Source: MGBC163016 sp964649145
Lineage (GTDB): Bacteria; Actinomycetota; Coriobacteriia; Coriobacteriales; Eggerthellaceae
DNA: 64,000 nucleotides
Reading direction: 5' to 3'
NCBI GenBank assembly: GCA_964649145.1
Contig: CAZYOQ010000007.1
Coordinates: 4,958 to 68,957 of the forward strand
Shown: positions 34,329-42,970 of the stretch, one piece after another
How the letters are laid out: each line of letters begins with the position of its first letter
Position numbering within the stretch: position 1 is the first letter of the stretch
Position numbers and translations under genes: made by a program
The notes under the pieces: generated by a model
The model's input: the letters and a program-made list of their open reading frames with translations, nothing else
Database searches by the model: none
Told to the model about the DNA's origin: nothing

Positions 34329-35288
34329 TTAGCCGTCAATAATATCTCTGGGATCTCGCAGTTCGTTTGGGGGGACGCGAACCTCGAAGCACCCAAGATC
34401 GATAAGCTTTTCGATTGTGCGCTTTGCAGGCAGGCTCCCTCCAAATTGATATGCATATTCAGCTGCTTTGAGTAGCGTGATATTGTGCATAAGGTCGCCC
34501 ATCGTATCCACATCGGGCACCGGAGGTATCAACTTGACGGGAAGGCCGCTATTTTGTGCTTTGGAAATGTATGCGGGTAATACAGTTAGTCCGCTTTCGT
34601 TATAGAAAACACCTGTGTGGTTGAATTTGGTATCTCGCGTCCAACCTACGATGCTTACTCCCATTTCTTGATCGGGCGATATCACGATTCCGCAGGGGAA
34701 ATTTGGCTCACCTGTATTGTCATCTGTATTCGTTTTACCGAATGAGTGAAGTGCTTCAAACCCGCGAATAATATCATCAGCAGAAAGCGCTGGCATGTCG
34801 GCGCCCATGGAAAGGATGCAGTCAGCGCCATCTTTCCAAACTTGGTCGAAAGCATCGTTGTAATGTTCGTCAAACGATGAACCCGAGTCTCCTATAAACC
34901 TTATGTTCTCACTTGGAATTGAGGCATTTTCGACAAGTTTGCGCATGGCGTCCACATTGTAAGTAGGCGCAGTTGAGATATATAGGCGATATTCATCTGC
35001 AGGCGCGTTTTGTAAGGAAGACGATTCTAAAACCTGGCCCTCCTCTTGTGCTGTAATCTTGCCGGATTCTGGGAGTTGCATGGTGTCAGCGTTGCCGGCT
35101 TCTGGGAGTTGCAAGGTATCAAATGCAGAAAGGCTTATGTCTATAACGTCTAGAAGCATAGCCTCGAACAGCTCAGAGGCATCTTCTGGTGAAAAAACGC
35201 CGTCTTTTAACACAGACAGCCTAGTTTTAACCTTGCCTGCTTCTGGCAGCTTCGCGAACAATAGAAGTGCGTTTAGTCGTTTGTGCAT
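34329..35288 (-). CDS. DUF2064 / TIGR04282-type glycosyltransferase
   Basis: The 319-residue GT-A-like protein opens with NALLLFAKLPEAGKVKTRLS, the hallmark of the family. SMGADMPALSADDIIRGFEAL near residue 165 has the D-x-D-like metal site of the fold. Family members are annotated as arsenosugar-type glycosyltransferases, but most have no proven substrate. An insert near residues 60-100 repeats the start motif (LPEAGNADTMQLPESGK), which I would not expect in the family. It is convergent with the activase gene. Confidence 0.8.
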   Translation of the reverse strand: MHKRLNALLLFAKLPEAGKVKTRLSVLKDGVFSPEDASELFEAMLLDVIDISLSAFDTLQLPEAGNADTMQLPESGKITAQEEGQVLESSSLQNAPADEYRLYISTAPTYNVDAMRKLVENASIPSENIRFIGDSGSSFDEHYNDAFDQVWKDGADCILSMGADMPALSADDIIRGFEALHSFGKTNTDDNTGEPNFPCGIVISPDQEMGVSIVGWTRDTKFNHTGVFYNESGLTVLPAYISKAQNSGLPVKLIPPVPDVDTMGDLMHNITLLKAAEYAYQFGGSLPAKRTIEKLIDLGCFEVRVPPNELRDPRDIIDG

Positions 35289-35530
35289 GAAACCCCCTTG
35301 TGAGCCGTCGTCTCATTATAAAGCCCCATTACCTAGGTAGATTATGTTTGCGTGGCAAATTGCGCCTTAAATCTCGCAGAGATGCCATATGATGGTGTAC
35401 GCATTTGCTGCTTTTGCAGATGCAATATAAAATAATGAAGCTAATTTTGGAGTCGGCTGAAAATGCCGCAGATGATGCAGGTGTAAGTATCGAGAGGCGT
35501 CATCAAGACACACCAGGAGGATCATTCGCC

Positions 35531-35602
35531 GTGAATATAGCAGTGGCTAAAAAAGGCTATGTAGGCCTTTCTCTTGCAGTTCTCCTTTCGCGACTTGCAT
35601 AG
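35531..35602 (+). pseudogene. Remnant of a UDP-glucose/nucleotide-sugar dehydrogenase start
   Basis: After AGGAGG at 35516-35521, GTG 35531 begins VNIAVAKKGYVGLSLAVLLSRLA and then stops. This matches the N terminus of UDP-glucose 6-dehydrogenases (MKIAVAGTGYVGLSLAVLL pattern), but the glycine-rich GTG has become AKK and the remaining 360 or so residues are missing. The preceding in-frame region from 35438 has no recognisable content. It lies at the left edge of the glycopolymer cluster. The surrounding spacer 35289-35659 shows nothing else definite. Confidence 0.65.
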
Positions 35603-35659
35603 ACGCGACTAGCCTAGAACGAAAACGAACTAATCCAAAAAAAGGCTAATATTAGGCAC

Positions 35660-36478
35660 ATGTTTTTTCAGACTTTAAAACAGATATTGACTCCTCAATG
35701 GGAGAATCGCACTCAGATCCTGAATCTTGCTAAATTTGACCTTAAAAAACAATTCAGGGGCACCGCTTTAGGGCCGTTTTGGTTGTTTGCAGGCAAGATC
35801 GTCTACATTGCAGTTTTCTGGTTCGCCTTGGAGATAGGCCTTAGAGGCGGCGGAGAGTTTGGGCCAGATGCACCCCCATACATTCTTTGGCTTACAGCTG
35901 GCCTAATTCCGTGGTTTTATATCTCAACCATGATTAATAGCGGAATAAATGTATTTGCCAAGTTCAAATACCTTGTAAATAAGATCAAGTTTCCGCTAGC
36001 GGCAATACCTACGATTTATGGATGCTCCAACATGTTCATCCACTTATGCTTTTTGGCCGGGCTAATTGTTTTGTACTTCCTTTGCGGTCAAGGGCTTAGT
36101 CCGTATTTGATCCAGCTGCCTTTCGCGGTAATCTTGATGTTCGTCTTCTTCTATATGTATTCACTTACGCTAAGTTGTTTGAGCACCATCAGTAAAGACT
36201 TCCATAATCTAATGAGTACGCTGTCCACGCCAATCTTTTGGGTTTCGGGAATCATATTTAACGTTTTTGGGCTTGGAATTGGGTGGCTTGAAACGCTTCT
36301 TATGTTCAACCCTGTTACGTTTGTTGTCACTTTTTATCGCGCTATCTTTTTCGATCAGATATGGATATGGGAAAAACCTATGGCGCTTATTGGGTTTGGA
36401 ATCATCTTTTTAGTGATGTTCCTTGTGATGATAGTTGTTTTCAGAAGGACTCATGAAGAGGTGCATGATGTCATCTAA
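35660..36478 (+). CDS. Polysaccharide/teichoic acid ABC exporter, permease (TagG/Wzm type)
   Basis: The 272-residue ABC-2 membrane protein has about six transmembrane segments, with a cytoplasmic N terminus containing FDLKKQFRGTALGPFWLF, a typical TagG/Wzm entry motif. Later segments include GLIPWFYISTMINSGINVF and KFPLAAIPTIYG. It exports undecaprenyl-linked glycopolymer together with the ATPase encoded immediately downstream (14-bp overlap). There is no ribosome site; TAATAT 7 bp before the ATG may be a -10 box for a nearly leaderless mRNA. Confidence 0.9.
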   Translation: MFFQTLKQILTPQWENRTQILNLAKFDLKKQFRGTALGPFWLFAGKIVYIAVFWFALEIGLRGGGEFGPDAPPYILWLTAGLIPWFYISTMINSGINVFAKFKYLVNKIKFPLAAIPTIYGCSNMFIHLCFLAGLIVLYFLCGQGLSPYLIQLPFAVILMFVFFYMYSLTLSCLSTISKDFHNLMSTLSTPIFWVSGIIFNVFGLGIGWLETLLMFNPVTFVVTFYRAIFFDQIWIWEKPMALIGFGIIFLVMFLVMIVVFRRTHEEVHDVI

Positions 36479-37259
36479 GGCGGGCAAAGAAAAGCTTCAA
36501 AGAATTGATGACCCAAACGACGACATTGCGATCAAGTTCGAACATGTGACGAAGCGCTACCGTCTTTACAAGGATGAACAGCAGCGTCTAGCCAGCATCT
36601 TTTGGGCTAGGAAAAAGCGCAAGGAAATAGCGACCATTTGTGCCAACAACGATCTTTCATTTGAGATCAAGCGGGGAGAAGCGGTCGCTTTTCTGGGATC
36701 CAACGGTGCGGGGAAATCTACTGCGTTAAAGATGATCACAGGGGTTACCTATCCCTCAAAAGGTAAGGTTACAGTCAACGGACACGTAAGCGCGCTACTT
36801 GAACTTACTGCCGGTTTTGACAAGAAGATGACGGGTAGAGAAAACATCTATTTGCGAGGTCAAGCATTAGGCTTTACTGAAGAAGAACTTAATGAGATGG
36901 AAGAGCCTATTATCGACTTTGCGGACATTGGCGTTTTTATAGACCAGCCGATTAGCATGTATTCTTCTGGCATGAAGTCACGTCTTGGTTTTGCTTTTGC
37001 AGTTGCAACCGACCCAGAGATACTCGTAGTTGATGAAGCGCTTGCTGTGGGCGACCGGGCTTTCAAGAAAAAATGCTATGCGAGGGTGCGCGAGATCATG
37101 CAAAACGATAACGTAACAGTGCTGTTCGTGACACATTCGTCTAAATCGGCTGAGGAATTCTGTACTCGCGGTATAGTCCTTGACCATGGTAAGAAAAAGT
37201 TCGACGGCCCTATTCAAGACGCCATAGCGTTTTATGACAAGATGGTGGGCGTCGAATAA
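36465..37259 (+). CDS. Polysaccharide/teichoic acid ABC exporter, ATPase (TagH/Wzt type)
   Basis: The 264-residue ATPase has Walker A FLGSNGAGKSTALKM near residues 75-88, signature YSSGMKSRLGFAFAV near 172, Walker B PEILVVDEALAVGD near 192 and the switch His in FVTHSS near 225. The short form lacks the C-terminal carbohydrate-binding domain of some Wzt proteins. ATG 36465 follows AAGAGGTGC inside the end of the permease gene; an earlier start at 36435 is less likely. The set is completed by two TagF-like transferases nearby. Confidence 0.92.
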   Translation: MMSSKAGKEKLQRIDDPNDDIAIKFEHVTKRYRLYKDEQQRLASIFWARKKRKEIATICANNDLSFEIKRGEAVAFLGSNGAGKSTALKMITGVTYPSKGKVTVNGHVSALLELTAGFDKKMTGRENIYLRGQALGFTEEELNEMEEPIIDFADIGVFIDQPISMYSSGMKSRLGFAFAVATDPEILVVDEALAVGDRAFKKKCYARVREIMQNDNVTVLFVTHSSKSAEEFCTRGIVLDHGKKKFDGPIQDAIAFYDKMVGVE

Positions 37260-37290
37260 ACCATAAACACGACGGGCTCGTCGCGAATCG

Positions 37291-37364
37291 TTAGTCGCTA
37301 GTAGCTAGGCATTTGCTACTGCCGCTAGGCGTAAGTTGCTAGTCGCTAGGCGCAAAGTCGCTAG
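37291..37364 (+). repeat. Short degenerate GTCGCTAGGC repeat
   Basis: About 75 bp between the exporter ATPase and the convergent transferase gene consists of variants of (A)GTCGCTAGGCGCAAA: the unit CGCTAG occurs five times, one of them providing the stop codon (CTAG context) of the minus-strand gene. Confidence 0.7.
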
Positions 37365-38485
37365 AGGGCGCCATTCGCTAAAGTGAGTATGTGTTTACAT
37401 AGCGCATCTGTGCAAGTGCCACATTTAGGTAGTGCGATATTGTCTCGCGTGAATTCCTGATATTTATCATGGTCGAAATCGTTGTTTTCGATGGCCTCTA
37501 TTATCTTTTTGGGGTCATCGGTAAACATTGTTGGCACGTCATGTTCGAGATCTATGTTCATGCCGCGTTTTTCTTTGTAGCTAGCCCAGTCATAAGCGTA
37601 AAGATAGACAGGAACGTCTAATAATCCTGCCTCATAGATGATCGTCGAATAGTCGCTGATGATGAAGTCGGCGGCAAACAGCGGGTCGGGATCATTGCCT
37701 GTTATGCTTATCACTTTGGGATCTTCGATTGCAAGCTTGCTTACGGGATGAGGCTTATATATCAAGTTGTAGCGCGAGAAATCTATGGCACCTATAAGCG
37801 CGCCAAGAGCCTCCTTCGAGCTTGGAGAGTCTTCTTTTCTAAAAGTTGGGCAATAGACTATATTGAGCTTACCTTCTAATTCGGGATATTGGCAAAAAAG
37901 CGCTGCCCTCTTAGCATCGCGTGTTTCTTGGTTGACTAGAAGGTCGCAGCGCGGCAGAGGAGCTTCGAAAATCACCGACTTGTCTACGTTGAACCCTGCT
38001 GCGAAATCGTCTTGATACGTTAGCGAGGAAATGGCAATTGCGTCATAACCTTTGTGCATGCGCATCAAACGCGCCGTATCTGGACTTCGTCCTTCTTCGG
38101 TTCCAAAAGATGTATAGCCGAATTTCTTCATGTTGCCCATGGCGTGCCAAATTTGGATGACGGGAGTCTTGATTGTGTCTGCAAGAAGGCTCACAACGAT
38201 GCAGTAGGAGTCGAGCACAACAGCCTTACTTGTAGCTATATAAAACACTTGTCGAAATATTTCTGGAATGTAGAAAAGGGGGTTTCGAAGCTGCTTGGCA
38301 AGAACTACGGCTTTGATAGGAGGGTCTTGCCGCTCACACCATGACGAGATCATCTGAAAGTCAAGCGATGCATGGTCGCTTTGGCGGCTTATTAGCACCC
38401 ATTGATCGCGAACATGAAAAACCCTACATATGCGATATAGCAATGAGAGCAGTAATGCGGCTATATCGACGGCCAGTTTTTTCAC
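37361..38485 (-). CDS. CDP-glycerol glycerophosphotransferase family (TagB-like)
   Basis: The 374-residue peripheral membrane protein has a hydrophobic N-terminal segment (about 1-20) and the Glyphos_transf domain. This contains PVIQIWHAMGNMKKFGYTSFG near residue 115, with the conserved WHA and catalytic-type His, then YCPTFR near 213, YKPHPV near 250, and FIISDYSTIIYEAGLLDVPVYLYAYD near 290 with the second catalytic region. Such enzymes add glycerol- or ribitol-phosphate to lipid-linked wall polymers. Its compact size is like TagB primases. It is transcribed divergently from the larger homologue. Confidence 0.9.
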   Translation of the reverse strand: MKKLAVDIAALLLSLLYRICRVFHVRDQWVLISRQSDHASLDFQMISSWCERQDPPIKAVVLAKQLRNPLFYIPEIFRQVFYIATSKAVVLDSYCIVVSLLADTIKTPVIQIWHAMGNMKKFGYTSFGTEEGRSPDTARLMRMHKGYDAIAISSLTYQDDFAAGFNVDKSVIFEAPLPRCDLLVNQETRDAKRAALFCQYPELEGKLNIVYCPTFRKEDSPSSKEALGALIGAIDFSRYNLIYKPHPVSKLAIEDPKVISITGNDPDPLFAADFIISDYSTIIYEAGLLDVPVYLYAYDWASYKEKRGMNIDLEHDVPTMFTDDPKKIIEAIENNDFDHDKYQEFTRDNIALPKCGTCTDALCKHILTLANGAL

Positions 38486-38569
38486 GAGCGAGGTGCCCTT
38501 CTGTATAGATGAAGAATCGATCTGATAGGCAATGGTATCATGCTTTCAGCATATTGTTATGGAGGTCAT

Positions 38570-40357
38570 GTGGCTATCACAGTTGAGGATATATCCTGGA
38601 ATCGCGTTTTTCTGGAAGTGCGCTACCGCGCCACAAATGGCGAACATCTTAAACTTTACCGCCTACGTTCTAAGCGTTTTGTGAATTTTATCGAGCATCG
38701 TGAGCCATCGGATGGCTGCGAGATCGTGTTTGCTCGCGTAAACATTGCAGAGACCGGTAATCGCGAACCTTTTGAAGGCGGAGATTGGCTATTCTGCGAG
38801 CGCATAGAGCATAAGCCTCTTACTCTTGAATGGGCACAGGAAAACATGCCATGGCTCGTCGAGCAGGTTAAGCACCGCGTTTGGACAAGCAAGTCTAAGA
38901 CTGTGCGCCGCTATATAACTAAGCACCAGGAAATAACTTGGCGTGAATATCCTATAGACATGAACAAGGTGGCGGCTCGACTTGATGAGCATCCCTACAA
39001 CACCCATAACATTACTTTTACTCCAGAGCTTTTGCGCGGGCTTAGGCAGTTGTCTCGAGTGTTTCGTTATGCTAGAGGTAAATATGCATGTACGGCCTCT
39101 TTTATCGCTCGCACCGATATTACCGGGTATTCCAATCTCGCTTTGACGGTTGATTATTATGTGAAGAACAAAAACCCGCGTTTTCGTCGTTTCAGCAAGC
39201 GCCAAATAGAGAAGCAGCTTTTTGCCGGCTTTTATGCGATTGCCTATGCACTTGCGCCTCATAAAGGCAATCGGGTGATGTTCTTTAAGGAAAACGGTGA
39301 TGAGCCTAACGAGAACATGGATGTTATCCGAGAACGCATGATAGAGCGTGGTCTTGACAAGGATTTCAAGATAGTCGAACGTTATCGAAACACGTTCGGG
39401 AGATCCTTCCAGAATTTGTTCTCATGGGTCAGAGATATTATCGACATTGCCAAATCAGACTATATCTTTATTGATGATTACTGCCCGGTTTTCAATTTCA
39501 TTAACCCGAAAGGCGGAACCGTTCTTACGCAAGTTTGGCATGCTGGCGTGGGCTTTAAGTCTGTAGGATATGCGCGCTTCGGCATAAGTGGCTCTCCTGA
39601 TCCTTATCAATCGGCTCACAGGCGCTATAGCTACGCTCTTGTTGGAAACGAGCATCTGCGACAGATTTATTCTGAAGTGTTTGGAATTGAGGAAGAGGCG
39701 CTGCTAGCAACAGGAATGCCTCGCCTTGATCATTTCTTAGATGAAGATCGCATATCTTTGGCACGAACGAACCTGTTTGGACGTTACCCCTGGATGCAGG
39801 ATGGGCGCGTTGTAGTGTTCGCGCCTACTTTCCGAGGCGCAGGGCAGCGCACTGCGCACTATCCATACGAGGAGTTTTTTGACCTCGATGCGCTGTATCA
39901 GATGTGTAAAGACACGAATACCTACTTTGTCTTCGAGATGCACCATTTCATACGAACTCTGCCGGAGATTCCCGAAGAGTATAAAGACCGCATCTTTGAT
40001 CTATCGGACGAGAGCCTAAACGAGCTTTTCTATGTGACAGATGTGCTTGTGACCGACTACTCATCTTGTTTCTACGACTTCTTGCTGTTAAAGAAGCCCG
40101 TTGTCTTTTACGTGCCAGACAAAGTGTCATACGAGGTAATACGTGGTGTGCAAAGGACGATCGATGAGATGGCGCCTGGCGTTGTGTGTGATACCTTCTC
40201 GGAATTCATGGATGTCTTAACTACTAATGAATATGAGTCAAAAGAACCTGATGTTTCCATGATAGATAGGTGTATGGAACAAAGCGGCTATGCCACAGAC
40301 CGTGTCATCGATACTGTTCTGCTAGGGAAGGATGTCCCAGGCGTAAAGATGCTTTAG
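38570..40357 (+). CDS. CDP-glycerol glycerophosphotransferase family (TagF-like)
   Basis: The 595-residue protein has an N-terminal beta-rich region (about 1-190) and a C-terminal GT-B transferase domain (about 220-590) with VLTQVWHAGVGFKSVGYARFG, FAPTFRGAG, VFEMHHFI and VLVTDYSSCFYDFLLLKKPVVFYVPD, the last giving the conserved S-S/D-Y region. It probably polymerises or extends a polyol-phosphate chain. I prefer GTG 38570, which has TTATGGAGG 4 bp upstream, over ATG 38540, which has no ribosome site. A second homologue lies divergently. Confidence 0.9.
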   Translation: MAITVEDISWNRVFLEVRYRATNGEHLKLYRLRSKRFVNFIEHREPSDGCEIVFARVNIAETGNREPFEGGDWLFCERIEHKPLTLEWAQENMPWLVEQVKHRVWTSKSKTVRRYITKHQEITWREYPIDMNKVAARLDEHPYNTHNITFTPELLRGLRQLSRVFRYARGKYACTASFIARTDITGYSNLALTVDYYVKNKNPRFRRFSKRQIEKQLFAGFYAIAYALAPHKGNRVMFFKENGDEPNENMDVIRERMIERGLDKDFKIVERYRNTFGRSFQNLFSWVRDIIDIAKSDYIFIDDYCPVFNFINPKGGTVLTQVWHAGVGFKSVGYARFGISGSPDPYQSAHRRYSYALVGNEHLRQIYSEVFGIEEEALLATGMPRLDHFLDEDRISLARTNLFGRYPWMQDGRVVVFAPTFRGAGQRTAHYPYEEFFDLDALYQMCKDTNTYFVFEMHHFIRTLPEIPEEYKDRIFDLSDESLNELFYVTDVLVTDYSSCFYDFLLLKKPVVFYVPDKVSYEVIRGVQRTIDEMAPGVVCDTFSEFMDVLTTNEYESKEPDVSMIDRCMEQSGYATDRVIDTVLLGKDVPGVKML

Positions 40358-40428
40358 TAGATGCTTACTCGGGCGCGCAAGACCTTGTAGGTGGAGTACC
40401 TAATTAGCCAAGGTTTATTTGCTGTTCT

Positions 40429-41808
40429 TTAATTCTTTGATCCTTTTTTAAGCTTCTTGACTTCTCTTTTCAGTGATACGTTCTTTTCGAATAGGGCATT
40501 GTACTTGTCGTATGTACGTCTGAATTTGCGTTTGACCTTCTCTTCTTTTTCTTTAGGAGTAGTACCTTCGTAAACTGGCAGCTTCTCAACCAATTTCTCA
40601 TATGAATACGGTTCGATGCTAGGCTCGTCCGCCCTTGCAATTGATTTCAAAGCAGAAAAGAGCGTCTTGTACACCGAGTAAAGATAATCCTTGTCATGCT
40701 CTACACCCTCTTCGATAATCTCGCCTATTTTCTTAACCAGTTTTGTTCCGTTTATGCCTTCGGTTTCTATGATGCGATCGGGGTAATTGATGGCTTCATA
40801 GAAATAGTTGACCTTGGAATTCCACACTATGCCTATTGAAGGGACGCCCAAGGAAAACGAGATTATGCTTGGGTGTAGGCGGCACGATATAACCGCGTCA
40901 TAAGCGGAAATTTTCTTTATGAGCTTATCAGGTGTGTTCATGTTAAACACGCATTTTTTGGCATCAACGCCATGTTGCCTGATTAAGTAGTCTAGGAAGG
41001 CCTCATCACCAAAATGTCCGCTTGTAAGAAGTTCGTAGTCAAAGTTGTTTTCTTTGAGCTTTTCAATAAGATCAAGCCACAGTCTGGCAGAATCTTCTCG
41101 TGTGAAGTTGATGCCGTTGTCGACAAATGCATTTGCGCGCATTATGAACACGCCGATCTTTTTGTTTTTCTTGGGCTTTATGAACTTTTTGAAGACCTTA
41201 AAGGTAAAAACGGCGGGGTCGGATACCTTGCCAATAGTGGTACCCTCCCCTTCTACAAATTTTGCAAGAGAGTCATAGTCGTCGCGAGTTGTTATTTGGC
41301 GAACACAATCGAAGTTGAGAGCCTTTTTCAGTCGCTGACATTTTTCATTGTCGTCGTCATAGCCTTCAACGCCGATTGAGGAGAAGATTACAGGGGTTTT
41401 GTATTCTTGGGCAAGTTCTAGCGTTACGGCGGTACGCTCATAGAACACCTGGTATCTATAGTTGAAAAGCGGTGCACCTCCGAAAATGATGACATCAGCT
41501 TGGTCTATGGCTTTTCTTGCTGATTCCAGAAGCTTTTCGTCTCGTGTTTCAAGATATTTTTTAGAGATTATGCCTGCGGCTCTGCTGTTGATTTTGAAAG
41601 TATTAATTCCAAGGTTCTTAAGTGCGGAAGTGATTAGCGCTATGGCACATGCCTCAATGACCTGGTCTCCCACATTGTCTGAATCCCTGTTCGTCAAAAG
41701 GAGCACTCGAAACGGATCGGCTGTAGATCGCGAAACCTCTTGTCGGGCTTTTGCTAGTCCAATTTTCGCCAAGCGCCTTAAACCCCTATGAATATTTACC
41801 ACAGTCAT
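40429..41808 (-). CDS. Polysaccharide pyruvyl transferase family protein
   Basis: The 459-residue protein has the CsaB/ExoV-like pyruvyl transferase fold. It opens with FRVLLLTNRDSDNVGDQVIEACAI (the N-x-G-D motif), then ADVIIFGGAPLFNYRY, VIFSSIGVEGY and CRLHPSIISFSLGVPSIGIVWNSKV, the conserved His/Arg segment near residue 320. It would attach ketal pyruvate to a glycan, adding negative charge; family variants also transfer other groups. The C-terminal 60 residues are a Lys-rich coiled coil. A truncated duplicate of its start lies directly upstream. Confidence 0.88.
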   Translation of the reverse strand: MTVVNIHRGLRRLAKIGLAKARQEVSRSTADPFRVLLLTNRDSDNVGDQVIEACAIALITSALKNLGINTFKINSRAAGIISKKYLETRDEKLLESARKAIDQADVIIFGGAPLFNYRYQVFYERTAVTLELAQEYKTPVIFSSIGVEGYDDDNEKCQRLKKALNFDCVRQITTRDDYDSLAKFVEGEGTTIGKVSDPAVFTFKVFKKFIKPKKNKKIGVFIMRANAFVDNGINFTREDSARLWLDLIEKLKENNFDYELLTSGHFGDEAFLDYLIRQHGVDAKKCVFNMNTPDKLIKKISAYDAVISCRLHPSIISFSLGVPSIGIVWNSKVNYFYEAINYPDRIIETEGINGTKLVKKIGEIIEEGVEHDKDYLYSVYKTLFSALKSIARADEPSIEPYSYEKLVEKLPVYEGTTPKEKEEKVKRKFRRTYDKYNALFEKNVSLKREVKKLKKGSKN

Positions 41809-41856
41809 ATCCTCTCTTGCTTTTTATCTCGGTCATACTGAATTTAGTCAATAATC

Positions 41857-42057
41857 TCATGCGATCGTATACTTTTTTGGGACTATGCCAGCTGCTCGGC
41901 TTGAGATTTTGTAATTATCTATTGCTAAGTTTTTCATAACTGTTTGGATGAGCGCCTTAGCACAAGCTTCGATAACCTGGTCTCCTCCATTGTCGGAATC
42001 TCGATTGGTCAATAAGAGGATGCGGTATATTCCATCATCGGCTTTGGGAGTGATCAT
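41857..42057 (-). pseudogene. Truncated duplicate of the pyruvyl transferase N terminus
   Basis: Sixty-six codons encode YRILLLTNRDSDNGGDQV and SSRAAGIVPKKY, closely matching residues about 32-85 of the adjacent pyruvyl transferase, including a block of good nucleotide similarity (41940-42015 versus about 41635-41710). The frame stops where the full gene continues for another 370 residues. It is a broken tandem copy in the same orientation. The remainder of the 427-bp spacer 41809-42235 must hold the promoters for both directions but shows no clear consensus. Confidence 0.8.
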
Positions 42058-42235
42058 TTTATGGAGTCCTTTTGATAGCTTGCATATTGAAGATATTCTA
42101 GTTAAAAAATGATTTATACATTTTAATCAAACCGCCAACGTTGCACTTGCTTGATTATTTGGGTTCAAGGCGTTTGTTAACTGGGTTCTTATGCCCGATA
42201 ATATATTTGATGGTTTTCCATCTGAAAGGATGAAT

Positions 42236-42952
42236 ATGAATTGCGCGCTCATATTTGCTGGTGGCACTGGCCAGCGAATGAATACAAAAACAAGGCCTAA
42301 GCAGTTTTTGGAACTGCATGGCAAGCCCATCATCATTTATACAATTGAGGTGTTCGAGAACCACCCAGATATCGATGCCATTGTTGTTGTCTGTTTGAAG
42401 GATTGGATTCCCTTCTTAGAGAAGAAGCTTGAGCACTACGATATCGACAAGGTAGTTGCCGTGGTTGAAGGCGGCAATACCGGGCAGGAATCTATACGTC
42501 ATGGCCTGGACGCCTTGGCTAAACACATAGGAACCGATTCTAACGTGCTTGTGCACGACGGAGTTCGTCCGCTTATAAGTGCCGAGACCATATCTTCGTG
42601 CATCGAGTCGGTGAACAATAGGGGAAGCGCCATTACTGTAACCCCTGCAATTGAGACGATTGTTCAAGAAGAGGACGGCAAGGTCGTAAACGTCATAGAT
42701 CGCCAAGCTTGCCGTTTGGCGAAAGCGCCACAGTGTTTCAACTTGGGAGAACTTTTATCTGCGCATCTTCGTGCAGAAGAGGACGGCTTGGACGATTTCA
42801 TAGATTCGGCAAGCTTGATGCGACATTATGGGCACACTCTTTACACCGTTGAAGGTTCGCCCGAAAACATCAAGATTACAACCCCTTCCGATTTCTACAT
42901 ATTTCGCGCATTCGTCGATGCGCAAGAGAACTCCCAGATATTCGGTTTGTAA
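42236..42952 (+). CDS. TarI/IspD-like cytidylyltransferase
   Basis: The 238-residue nucleotidyltransferase has ALIFAGGTGQRM with RPKQFLEL (CTP-binding loop and Lys), VHDGVRPLIS near residue 105 and NIKITTPSDF near 220. The AGGTG loop and the NIKITTPSDF ending resemble TarI (D-ribitol-5-phosphate cytidylyltransferase) more than IspD (AAG-G). Location among wall-polymer genes also favours synthesis of a CDP-polyol. ATG 42236 has GAAAGG six bases upstream, so the longer start at 42191 is rejected. The epimerase gene follows after 18 bp, where a TarJ reductase would be expected. Confidence 0.85.
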   Translation: MNCALIFAGGTGQRMNTKTRPKQFLELHGKPIIIYTIEVFENHPDIDAIVVVCLKDWIPFLEKKLEHYDIDKVVAVVEGGNTGQESIRHGLDALAKHIGTDSNVLVHDGVRPLISAETISSCIESVNNRGSAITVTPAIETIVQEEDGKVVNVIDRQACRLAKAPQCFNLGELLSAHLRAEEDGLDDFIDSASLMRHYGHTLYTVEGSPENIKITTPSDFYIFRAFVDAQENSQIFGL

Positions 42953-42970
42953 TTTAGATTCGAGGTATTT

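Noticed and set aside
34296..34330. Terminator between the activase and DUF2064 genes (AAACCCA/TGGGTGTTT)
   Set aside because: The stem is short with a bulge and there is no convincing T tract in either direction.
7320..35288. ArsM plus the TIGR04282-type glycosyltransferase as an arsenosugar pathway
   Set aside because: The genes are 27 kb apart, the radical SAM enzyme here is AmrS rather than ArsS, and the glycosyltransferase family is broad.
42236..42952. The cytidylyltransferase as the MEP-pathway IspD
   Set aside because: The AGGTG loop, the NIKITTPSDF ending and the wall-polymer location fit TarI-like enzymes better; dxr lies in a different operon. Not fully excluded.
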